Assembly (NCBI RefSeq): GCF_023276655.1
Contig: NZ_JALGRK010000001.1
Span: 1,197,501-1,261,500 of the forward strand
Length of the DNA stretch: 64,000 bases
Source of the DNA: Olsenella intestinalis
GTDB taxonomy: Bacteria; Actinomycetota; Coriobacteriia; Coriobacteriales; Atopobiaceae
Direction: 5' to 3'
The translations under genes and the position numbers were made by a program. Of the stretch, positions 14,616 to 22,478 are shown one piece after another; position 1 is the stretch's first letter, and every line of letters begins with the position of its first letter. The notes below the pieces were generated by a model. It was not told the origin of the DNA, searched no databases, and saw only the letters and a program-made list of their open reading frames with translations.

Positions 14616-17600
14616 ATGACTTCCCAAAACAACCCCATCTGGCGGCGCGCGCTCGCGTGCGCCCTTGCGATCGCGCTCGCAGTCGCCGGCACGCCGGCGC
14701 GAGCTGACGCCCAGCTCACCATCGATGCCCAGTCCTCCTACACGTCCGTCGACGAGGTCGTTCCCGTTGCGACCGAGGCGCCTGACGAGGCCCAGCCGTC
14801 CGTCGCATCCGACGACGCCGCCGAGAAGAGCGTGCCGTCCGACTCGGGCGACGCCTCCGACCAGCAGGCTGACGCCCCCGACGACGAGGCATCCTCCAAG
14901 GACGACGACGCTCCTGCGGTGAGCGCGCCCGTCGAGGCCGCTGCCCCCGCGCAGGTTGCCAACGCCGGCGCCACGCCCGTCTCGACCCAGGATGAAACCG
15001 TCTCCGTCACGATGGCCATCATCGGCCGCGATGCCAACGGGCGTCCCGAGTCGTGGTCCGCGGCGACGGACTACTCCGTGCCCACCACCTCCAACGCCGG
15101 CGACCTCACGATGAGCGCGCTGAACGCATCCAACCTCACCTACGACTCCGTCACCGAGTACGGCCTCTACCTGAAGACCATCACTTCGCCCGACGGCGCG
15201 CGTACCCTCGGCTACGACGAGGCCACCGGCCGCTACTGGCAGCTCTTCGTCAACGGCGCGGCCTCCAGCGTCGGCGCGAGCGACGTGCATCCCGCGGCCG
15301 GCGACACCTACGTCTGGTACTACTCCGCTTTTGGCGACGAGCTGCCACCCGCGACCTCCTCGGTCACGATGTCTGTCATCGGCCGCGACGCCGACGGCCG
15401 TCCCGAGTCGTGGGTGGGCGAGGCCTCCCATGCCGTCCCGACTTTCTCCAAGGCCTCCGACCTCACCGAGTCCGTTCTTGCCTCCTCGGGACTCACGTCC
15501 GAGATTGATCGCACCTGGGGCTTCTACCTCAAGTCCATCACCTCGCCCGACGGCGCGCGAACCCTCGCCTATGACGAGCCCACGGGCCGCTACTGGCAGC
15601 TCTTCGTCAACGGCACTCTCTCCGACCTCGGCGCCGGCTCCGTTCAGCTCTATGAGGGCGACTCCGTCGTCTGGTACTACTCTGCCTACGGCGACAGCCT
15701 CCCCACCAACACCGCCTCTGTGACCGTCATCGGCCGCGACGCCCTCGGCAACGTCGAGACGTGGCTGCCCGAGACCTCGCGCAGCGTCGACTTCCCGACC
15801 ACCGCGGACAAGCTCACCGTGGACATCCTCCGCGACGCGGGCATCACTGCCGACTACGGCTATGGCAAATTTGGCTTCTATCTCAACTCCATCACCTCGC
15901 CCTTTGATCCCACGTGGTCGCCCGGGTACGAAGAGGCCACCGGCCGTTACTGGCAGCTCTTCGTTAACGGCAAGTCCTCCGACCTTGGGGCGAGCTCCGT
16001 CCAGCTGGGCGACGGCGACTCCATCGTCTGGTACTACGCCGCGTACGGCGATTCGATCCCCACCAGCGACGTCCCCATCAACCCCGGCGCCGCCCACCCC
16101 GAGGTCTCCCACGATTGGGCCGGCTTCAAGGGCAACGACGGCACGGGCGTGGTCGAGAGGAGCACGCCCAAGGCTGCCGCCGCCCTCGCATGGCAGGTCG
16201 GTCTCAAGCGCGAGGGCGAGCTCTTCGCCAACACGAGTGACGTCCTGCTCGTCGACGGCAATGTCTACCAGGTTGTTCGCGACACGCTCTACGTCCGCGA
16301 CTCTGCCACCGGCGCCATCAAGGGCTCCGCGCCCCTCGCCGGCACGATCGGCTTCGTCTCGCGCATCCAGTACGCCGACGGCCTCATCCTCGTGCCGCTC
16401 CAGGGCGGCAGCGTGCAGGCCATCACGGCTCGCGGCCTCGAGACCCTCTGGGTGAGCGCCCAGCTCCCCGACGTCAAGGGTACCCTGCAGCAGGCCAACT
16501 CCGCCGTGGTCGTGGGCGACGGCTGCATCTACGTCAACGCCACGGTCCCCGGCTCCTTTGGCAGCGTCGCCTGCATCGACCTCGCGTCCGGCCACACCCG
16601 CTGGCGCCACGACAACGAGGGCGCCGGCTACTACTGGGCCAACATGGCGCTCTCTCCTGCGGGCCTTCTCTCCGCATCCGAGAAGGGCGCAGTCCAGCTC
16701 TTCAACATCACCTCGGGCCTCGTGCTCGCCTCGCACGACCTTGGCGCGGCCTGCAGGGCCGGCATCGTCCGTGGCGGCGACGCCTACTACGTGGTAACCG
16801 AGGACGGCGTGCTGCATCGCCTCGTGCTCTCGGGCGCGCGTCTCTCCGAGACCGGCTCGGTCCACTTCTGCGACTACTCCACCGGCACGCCCACCATCAA
16901 GGACGGCCGCGCGTACGTCGGTGGCGCGGTCCGCAACGGCTCCAAGAGCGTGGGCGCGCTCGCGACGATCGACCTCTCCTCTATGACGGTCGTCTTCACC
17001 GTCACGACCCTCGAGTCGGGCGCGTTCCTTCCCGCCGAGGTCAAGAGCACGCCCCTCGTCTCCGTAACCGGCGGCGAGACCTGGGTCTACTTCACGTGCA
17101 ACACCGAGCCGGGCGCCGTCTACGGCGTGCCTGCCGCAGGGTCCGCGGCTCGCGAGATCTTCGTCCCCGACGCCGACCACGCCAACTACTGCATGTCCTC
17201 GGTGGTCTGCGACGCGGCCGGTAACCTCTACTACACCAACGACTCCGGCACGCTCTTCAAGATCGCGAGCGGCGCCAGCCCCGCGCCGGCTCCGTCCGAG
17301 GGCGGCAACACCGACGGCGGCAACACCGACAACGCCGGCGACGACTCCGTTGACGATGTCGACTATGACAACTCTGGTTCGGGCAGCGTCGCCCCGCGCG
17401 CCGCATCCTCGAACCAGGGCACCAAGGCCGCCGACACGGCCGCCGCGCCCGCGACGTCCGCTGCGACCACCGACGCCAAGAAGGACGGAAAGGGCTCCGA
17501 GTCCACGTCCCAGACGCAGGACCAGGCCGAGGCGCCCTCCATGCCCGTCTGGCCCTTCGTGGGCATCGGCATTGGCGTGGTCGTCCTTGCCGGCGCCCTC

Positions 17601-17624
17601 GTCGCCATGAGGAAAAGGGGATAG
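14616..17624 (+). CDS. Secreted membrane-anchored protein: three DUF4430 repeats plus PQQ-like beta-propeller
   Basis: 1002 residues. The signal peptide ends near ARA-DAQ (about 31). A disordered acidic linker contains an exact copy of the 12-bp word as AEKS (14820-14831). Three DUF4430-like modules start near residues 128, 247 and 366, each with a GRDxxG..E.W opening, a Y.LY/FYL-K/N-SIT.SP middle and GRYWQLFVNG. They are followed by a PQQ/outer-membrane-assembly-like propeller (about 490-890), a Ser/Ala-rich stalk, and a C-terminal membrane helix with KRG end (about 978-1002). DUF4430 is related to the beta domain of transcobalamin/intrinsic factor, so corrinoid capture at the cell surface is the inferred role. 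ATG 14616 was chosen with GAGAGAGG at 14601-14608. It is the first gene of the ECF operon. Confidence 0.75.
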   Translation: MTSQNNPIWRRALACALAIALAVAGTPARADAQLTIDAQSSYTSVDEVVPVATEAPDEAQPSVASDDAAEKSVPSDSGDASDQQADAPDDEASSKDDDAPAVSAPVEAAAPAQVANAGATPVSTQDETVSVTMAIIGRDANGRPESWSAATDYSVPTTSNAGDLTMSALNASNLTYDSVTEYGLYLKTITSPDGARTLGYDEATGRYWQLFVNGAASSVGASDVHPAAGDTYVWYYSAFGDELPPATSSVTMSVIGRDADGRPESWVGEASHAVPTFSKASDLTESVLASSGLTSEIDRTWGFYLKSITSPDGARTLAYDEPTGRYWQLFVNGTLSDLGAGSVQLYEGDSVVWYYSAYGDSLPTNTASVTVIGRDALGNVETWLPETSRSVDFPTTADKLTVDILRDAGITADYGYGKFGFYLNSITSPFDPTWSPGYEEATGRYWQLFVNGKSSDLGASSVQLGDGDSIVWYYAAYGDSIPTSDVPINPGAAHPEVSHDWAGFKGNDGTGVVERSTPKAAAALAWQVGLKREGELFANTSDVLLVDGNVYQVVRDTLYVRDSATGAIKGSAPLAGTIGFVSRIQYADGLILVPLQGGSVQAITARGLETLWVSAQLPDVKGTLQQANSAVVVGDGCIYVNATVPGSFGSVACIDLASGHTRWRHDNEGAGYYWANMALSPAGLLSASEKGAVQLFNITSGLVLASHDLGAACRAGIVRGGDAYYVVTEDGVLHRLVLSGARLSETGSVHFCDYSTGTPTIKDGRAYVGGAVRNGSKSVGALATIDLSSMTVVFTVTTLESGAFLPAEVKSTPLVSVTGGETWVYFTCNTEPGAVYGVPAAGSAAREIFVPDADHANYCMSSVVCDAAGNLYYTNDSGTLFKIASGASPAPAPSEGGNTDGGNTDNAGDDSVDDVDYDNSGSGSVAPRAASSNQGTKAADTAAAPATSAATTDAKKDGKGSESTSQTQDQAEAPSMPVWPFVGIGIGVVVLAGALVAMRKRG

Positions 17625-17625
17625 C

Positions 17626-18528
17626 GTGACGGAGAGGCAGAGCCCCACGCCCGATAAGAGCGAGGCGGCCGACCGCAGCGCCTCCGCTCCCGCCGCACCC
17701 GCCGGCGAGACCAAGGTCGCCTACATCCGCCACAACGGAGACGCCCCTGACGGGGGCGCCCCCGCCCGTGGCGGCGCGCCCGCCCCGCGCCTGTCGCCGG
17801 CTCCGGTGATCGTCGCGGTCTTCGCTGTCATCGCGATCGCCGCCTTCTCGTGGGCCGCCTATGCGTACTCGCAGGGGCAGGACGCCATCGCCATCGTCGC
17901 CTCGGCCTTCGGCGCCCCCTCGGGCGGCGAGCGGGCCAAGCAGTCCGTGGCGCCCTCCGCAGGCTCCGCACAGTCCGCCGCGCCCGCGGCCGGCTCGGCC
18001 GACTCAGCCTCCGGCGGCAACCCCGCAGGCCAGGGTTCCGCAGGCGCAGGCGGCAACGGCACCGGCGGCACCACCAGCGATGGCGCCTCGTCCGACAACG
18101 GCGCCGGTGCCCCCGACTCCGATACCTCCGGCGCCCAGGGCGGCGGCTCGGGCCAGACGAGCGCCCCCGCCGACCAGGGCGGCTCGCCCGACTCCGCTCC
18201 CGCGCCCGAGGAGTCCTCGCAGATCACCGTCACGGTCTCGATCGACGCGAGCCTCGTGGGCGCGGCTGGCGGCTCGACCACAGTCACGCTCGAGCGTGGG
18301 GCCACCGCATACGACGCCCTGCTCGCCTCGGGCGTGAGCGTGAGCGCACGCCCCACGGGCTTCGGCATATACGTCGACGCGATCAACGGCGTCGCTGAGA
18401 AGCAGGCCGGCCCTACGAGCGGATGGGTCTACACTGTCAACGGCGGACGCGTCAACGTGGCGTGCTCGTCGTACGAGATGGGCGATGGCGACTACCTGAG
18501 CTGGACCTACGTGACGGGAGCTGATTGA
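17626..18528 (+). CDS. Membrane-anchored DUF4430 protein
   Basis: 300 residues starting with GTG one base after the previous stop. A cytoplasmic Pro/Ala-rich N-terminus (1-57) precedes a membrane helix (about 58-82), a Gly/Ser/Ala-rich linker of about 110 residues and a single C-terminal DUF4430 domain (about 200-300). That domain ends with the typical GWVYTVNG and GDYLSWTYV. It is probably the membrane-proximal corrinoid-binding partner of the propeller protein, handing the ligand to the S component. The stop overlaps the next ATG (TGATG). Confidence 0.75.
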   Translation: MTERQSPTPDKSEAADRSASAPAAPAGETKVAYIRHNGDAPDGGAPARGGAPAPRLSPAPVIVAVFAVIAIAAFSWAAYAYSQGQDAIAIVASAFGAPSGGERAKQSVAPSAGSAQSAAPAAGSADSASGGNPAGQGSAGAGGNGTGGTTSDGASSDNGAGAPDSDTSGAQGGGSGQTSAPADQGGSPDSAPAPEESSQITVTVSIDASLVGAAGGSTTVTLERGATAYDALLASGVSVSARPTGFGIYVDAINGVAEKQAGPTSGWVYTVNGGRVNVACSSYEMGDGDYLSWTYVTGAD

Positions 18529-19403
18529 TGGCAGGGCGGAGGCACGTCGCGTTCGAGACGGCGCACGCCTCGGTGCCGATTGTGTACTTCGCCGGCACCA
18601 TCCTGCTCGCGCTCTTCGCGCTGCAGCCCGTCTACGTGGCCCTCTCGCTCGCAGGCGCGCTCGCGTACTCGCTGGCGTGCCGCGGCCTCCGCGCGACCGC
18701 TCTCAAGCTGCGCTGGCAGCTGCCGATGCTCGCGATCGTCGCCCTCGCCAACCCGCTCTTCTCGGCGCAGGGCACGACCCTCGTCCTTCAACTGGGCTTC
18801 GTGCGCGTTTACGCCGAGAGCCTGGCCTTCGGCCTCACGATGGGCGCGCTCCTTGCGGCGTCCGTCCTGTGGTTCGAGAACGCGGCGGCCACCGTCTCAA
18901 GCGAGAGCGTGCTGTCGCTTCTGGGCGCCCGCATGCCCGTGGTCTCGACCATGGTCGTGATGGTGTCTCAGCTCGTGCCGCAGCTCATGCGCCGCTCGCG
19001 CACCGTGGGAGGCGCCCTCGACGCCTGCACCGCCGCGCGCACGCCCGCCGCCGCGCCGCACGTGCGCGCCGCGCGCCTCTCCGGCGTCCTCATGAGCTGG
19101 GCGATGGAGGACTCCCTCGAGCGCTCCGACGCCATGCGCGCCCGTGCGTGGGGCGCGAGCGAGCGCCGCACGACCTGGCGCCGGCAGGAGTTCCGCGCAC
19201 GCGACGCCGCTCTTCTCGCCTGCGTCCTGGGCCTCATCGCGCTCAACGCGCTGCTCGTGGCCCTGGCCATGCAGGCGTGGTGGTTCTATCCCACGATGGC
19301 CGAGCTCGGCTGGTGGTGGGGCTACGTGCCCTATGCCGCGCTCGTGCTGCTGCCGTGTGCCCTTGCGACCTATGACGAGATGAGCTGGAGGTCCCTCTCG
19401 TGA
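18528..19403 (+). CDS. ECF transporter transmembrane component EcfT (CbiQ-like)
   Basis: A 291-residue membrane protein of the CbiQ/EcfT family with several hydrophobic segments at 25-85, 100-125, 135-155 and 230-280. Between them lie the coupling helices: A-R-A-W-G-A (about 204-209) matches the Ala-Arg-x coupling motif, and RSRTVGGALDAC (about 158-170) corresponds to the first. It joins the substrate-binding S component to the ATPases. Its start overlaps the upstream stop and its stop overlaps the downstream GTG (GTGA), so it is translationally coupled on both sides. One exact GCTCTTCTCGGC falls in the NPLFSAQG codons. Confidence 0.85.
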   Translation: MAGRRHVAFETAHASVPIVYFAGTILLALFALQPVYVALSLAGALAYSLACRGLRATALKLRWQLPMLAIVALANPLFSAQGTTLVLQLGFVRVYAESLAFGLTMGALLAASVLWFENAAATVSSESVLSLLGARMPVVSTMVVMVSQLVPQLMRRSRTVGGALDACTAARTPAAAPHVRAARLSGVLMSWAMEDSLERSDAMRARAWGASERRTTWRRQEFRARDAALLACVLGLIALNALLVALAMQAWWFYPTMAELGWWWGYVPYAALVLLPCALATYDEMSWRSLS

Positions 19404-20899
19404 CGAATGCCAACACCACAGCCGCGTCCGCGGCGAGGCAGACGCCCGCCGCGCTCTCCTTTGAGGGCGTGAGCTTCGCCTATCCCGCGCCCGAGGGCGC
19501 CTCCGATGCGGCCGCCGCCCGGCCCGTGCTCGACGGCTGCGACCTGAGCGTCCCCGAGGGCGCGTTCTGCCTGCTCGTGGGCGACACCGGCTCGGGCAAG
19601 ACCACGCTCCTGCGCCTGGCCAAGCCCGAGATCGCGCCGGCCGGCAGCCTCGACGGGCGCGTGCTCGCCTGCGGCCGCGACGTGCGCGAGCTCGACGGCC
19701 GCGCCTCCGCCGAGACCGTCGGTTACGTCTTCCAGAACCCCGACAGCCAGATCGTCTGCGACACCGTCTGGCACGAGATGGCGTTCGGCCTCGAGAACCT
19801 CGCGGTCCCCGAGCCCCAGATGCGCCGCCGCGTGGCCGAGGTCAGCTACTTCTTCGGCATGGAGCCGTGGTTCTCCCGTCCGACCGCCGAGCTCTCCGGC
19901 GGCCAGCGCCAGGTGCTCGCGCTCGCGGCGACGCTGGCCATGCGCCCGCGCGTGCTTCTGCTCGACGAGCCCACCTCGATGCTCGACCCCATTGCCGAGA
20001 AGAGCTTCGCGTCGCTCCTGCAACGCGTGAACCTCGAGCTCGGCGTCACCGTGGTCGTCGCCACCCACGCCCCCGCGCCGCTCGCCCCCTTCGCCACGAT
20101 GGCCGTCGAGGTGGGGGAGGGCGCCGTGCGCCCCGTCGAGGTCTCGGCCCTCGAGCGTCGCGGGCGGCTGGCGGATGTCGCCCGGGAGGACGACGCCAAG
20201 CCCGCCGACGGCCCGCGCGCCGCCGACGCGCGCGCGAGCGTCCGGCTGCGCGACGTCTGGTGGCGCTACGGCCGCGAGGAACCCTGGGTCCTGCGCGGAT
20301 GCGACCTCGACGTGAGCGCGGGCGAGGTCAGGGCCATCGTCGGCGGAAACGCCTCGGGCAAGTCCTCGCTCCTCTCGGCCGTGGCGCAGATCTCGAGGCC
20401 CCAGAGGGGGCGCGTCGAGGTCGCCGACGCCGCCTGCCAGGCGCTCCTGCCGCAGAGCCCGAAGGCGCTGCTCACGGCGGAGTCCGTCGAGGAGGAGCTC
20501 ATGGAGTGGTCGCGCGCCGTCGGGTACGCGCGCGGGGACGTGCTTGCGGCCATGGGCGAGCTGGGGCTTGCCGAGGGGCTGCTGGCATCGCACCCCTATG
20601 ACCTCTCCGGCGGGCAGCAGCAGCTCGTGGCACTCGCGAAGGTGCTGCTCACGCGCCCGCGCCTGCTGCTTCTGGACGAGCCTACCAAGGGGCTCGACGA
20701 CGCCGCCCGCGCCGCCGTGGCGCGTGCCGTGTCCCGCGTCGCCGACTCGGGCGCGACGGTCCTTCTGGTCACGCACGACCTGGAGTTCGTGCGCGTCTGC
20801 GCGACGAGCGTGTCGATGATCTTTGACGGCAAGGTCATCTCGACCGAGCCCACGCCGGAGTTCTTCGAGACCTCGTGGCTCTGGGGAGTCTCGCGATGA
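19400..20899 (+). CDS. ECF transporter ATPase, fused double EcfA
   Basis: 499 residues with two complete ABC ATPase domains in one chain, corresponding to EcfA1 and EcfA2, which are often separate genes. The first has Walker A GDTGSGKTT (about 61), signature LSGGQRQ (about 164) and Walker B LLLDEPTS (about 184). The second has GGNASGKSS (about 313), LSGGQQQ (about 400) and LLLDEPTK (about 423). Both sites look active. It powers import through EcfT and the S component. An exact 12-bp word encodes AEKS just after the first Walker B (19994-20005). GTG start overlapping the ecfT stop. Confidence 0.9.
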   Translation: MTNANTTAASAARQTPAALSFEGVSFAYPAPEGASDAAAARPVLDGCDLSVPEGAFCLLVGDTGSGKTTLLRLAKPEIAPAGSLDGRVLACGRDVRELDGRASAETVGYVFQNPDSQIVCDTVWHEMAFGLENLAVPEPQMRRRVAEVSYFFGMEPWFSRPTAELSGGQRQVLALAATLAMRPRVLLLDEPTSMLDPIAEKSFASLLQRVNLELGVTVVVATHAPAPLAPFATMAVEVGEGAVRPVEVSALERRGRLADVAREDDAKPADGPRAADARASVRLRDVWWRYGREEPWVLRGCDLDVSAGEVRAIVGGNASGKSSLLSAVAQISRPQRGRVEVADAACQALLPQSPKALLTAESVEEELMEWSRAVGYARGDVLAAMGELGLAEGLLASHPYDLSGGQQQLVALAKVLLTRPRLLLLDEPTKGLDDAARAAVARAVSRVADSGATVLLVTHDLEFVRVCATSVSMIFDGKVISTEPTPEFFETSWLWGVSR

Positions 20900-21615
20900 G
20901 CGCGCCGGAGGGAAGGGCTGTGCCCGTCAGCCTCGCGTCTCGCGTGCTGCGCGTCGCCGGGACCGCGTCGCTGGTGCTCGTACCTGCGACGATGGGCGCC
21001 TGCGCGTACTTCGGCGTGCCCGCGGCCGCGGCGCTTACGCTCCTCTCGGTCGTGCTCACCCTCGTGCTGTTCTTCGCGAGCTACGAGGCATCGCGCCCGG
21101 CGCTTCGCCAGATCATGCCCGCCGCGACCCTGGCCGCCGTCGCCGCCGCGGGGCGGATCGTCTTCGCGCCGATCCCCAACGTGCAGCCGGTCTCCGCGAT
21201 CGTGATCGTCGCGGGCGCCGCGCTCGGGAGGCGCGACGGCTTCATGGTGGGCGCGCTCGCGGCGCTCTCCTCCAACCTCTTCTTCGGTCAGGGGGAGTGG
21301 ACGCCCTGGCAGATGTACGCCTGGGGCCTGATGGGCTATGTCGCCGGCATGCTCGCCGACCACGGCCTGCTCGCAAGGCGCTGGGCGACCCTCGCCTTCG
21401 GCTTCGTCGCGTCGCTGGGATATGCGCTCATACTCAACGGCTTCTACATCCTGGGCTACGTCAAGCCGCTGACGTGGCCGGGCGCCCTGGGGGCCATCGC
21501 GCTCGCCGCCCCGTACGACCTCATGCACGCCACGTCGACCGTCGTGTTCCTGGCGCTGATCTGGCTCCCGTGGGAGCGCTCCATCAGGAGGGTCGTGCGC
21601 AAGTACGCGCTGTAG
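20896..21615 (+). CDS. ECF transporter S component, cobalamin-type (inferred)
   Basis: A 239-residue membrane protein with six predicted helices. The stretch GRIVFAPIPNVQPVSAIVI, GAALGRRDGF and NLFFGQGEWTPWQMYAWGL is the pattern of S components found next to DUF4430 proteins, the group that includes CbrT-like vitamin B12 carriers. It binds the substrate in the membrane and docks on EcfT/EcfA. Start ATG 20896 overlaps the ATPase stop (ATGA) with GGGGAG at 20883-20888; an upstream in-frame GTG at 20875 is less likely. Substrate assignment rests on context; other vitamins cannot be excluded from sequence alone. Confidence 0.75.
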   Translation: MSAPEGRAVPVSLASRVLRVAGTASLVLVPATMGACAYFGVPAAAALTLLSVVLTLVLFFASYEASRPALRQIMPAATLAAVAAAGRIVFAPIPNVQPVSAIVIVAGAALGRRDGFMVGALAALSSNLFFGQGEWTPWQMYAWGLMGYVAGMLADHGLLARRWATLAFGFVASLGYALILNGFYILGYVKPLTWPGALGAIALAAPYDLMHATSTVVFLALIWLPWERSIRRVVRKYAL

Positions 21616-21618
21616 CCG

Positions 21619-22461
21619 TCAGCGCAAAACCCGCTCGAGGCGTGCAGGAATTGACCTCCGTCTTCGCGTCTTCCCTTGATAAATCTCCAGCACGTTGGCA
21701 CCATCGTCGGTCACCAGCTGTACTAGCTTGGCTAGGTTGTCGGCCTTGTCCACGAACTTCGTGGCTTGCCTTGCGATACGCCCGGTCTGCTGCATGCCCC
21801 TGATAATGATCCAGGCCAACGTGGTGATGTCCACATTGCCGCCGGAGACCAGGGCGACGGCCTTGAGCGGCGTGTCGACCCTGCCGAACAGGTCGGCGGC
21901 CGCGCTGGAGGCGCCCGCGCCTTCCGCCATGGTCTTCGGGCCTTCCAGCAGCGCCACGATGACCGCCGCGATCTCGTCTTCGGTTACCGTCACGACATCG
22001 TCCACATAGCGGCTCACCAGGTCGAAGGTCATGTTGCCCGGGGTGGGTACGTGGATGCCGTTCGCATTGGTGGGGCCGTCCTTGATGGTGGTGACCTCGC
22101 TGCTTGTCACCGATACAGACATCGAGGGGATGCTCGGCGCCTGCACGCCGATCACCTTGACGTTGGGGTGGATGGACTTAACCGCCACGGCGACGCCGGT
22201 GGCGAGCCCGCCGCCGCCGACGGGCACCACGATCTGTTCCACATCGGGCGCCTGCTCCAAGATCTCCAAGCCAAGCGTGCCCTGCCCCGCGATCACGAAC
22301 GGACCGGCGAAGAGATGGGCGAACGTGAGGCCCTCTTCCTTGGCCAGCCTTGCGACTTCCGCCGTTGCATCGACGTAGTTGCCTGGTGCCAGCGCGACTT
22401 CGCCGCCGTAGCTGCGGGTGGCTTCCGCCTTCGGGATGGGCACGCCTTCCGGCATGGAGAT
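21619..22461 (-). pseudogene. Threonine dehydratase (ammonia-lyase) fragment, truncated at both ends
   Basis: About 279 residues homologous to the middle of ACT-containing threonine ammonia-lyases. It begins at MPEGVPIPKAEATRSYG, which in intact enzymes lies about 100 residues in. The PLP lysine region (SFKxRGA), the SGNHAQG loop and the whole N-terminal part are therefore missing. It keeps the Gly-rich phosphate loop VPVGGGGLATG and the late SGGN motif. It enters the ACT domain (NLAKLVQLVTDDGANVLEI) and breaks off into an unrelated Arg-rich tail after about 12 residues. It cannot bind PLP normally. The 3' end is only 3 bases from the convergent ECF S gene. The TTGCAGGAGG just upstream belongs to a 16-bp sequence repeated at 33494-33509. 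Confidence 0.75.
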
Positions 22462-22477
22462 GGCGGACCTCCTGCAA
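22462..22477 (+). repeat. 16-bp direct repeat, left copy
   Basis: GGCGGACCTCCTGCAA occurs here and at 33494-33509 in the same orientation, each time just beyond the stop codon of a giant surface-protein gene. The two copies bracket the 11-kb block with both genes. Confidence 0.6.
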
Positions 22478-22478
22478 G

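Noticed and set aside
13983-17714. A 1,243-codon minus-strand open frame opposite lgt and the DUF4430 genes
   Set aside because: Antisense frame lacking stops because the real plus-strand genes have extreme third-position GC; its translation is Arg/Gly/Ala/Val-rich with no domain, and both covered genes have clear homologues.
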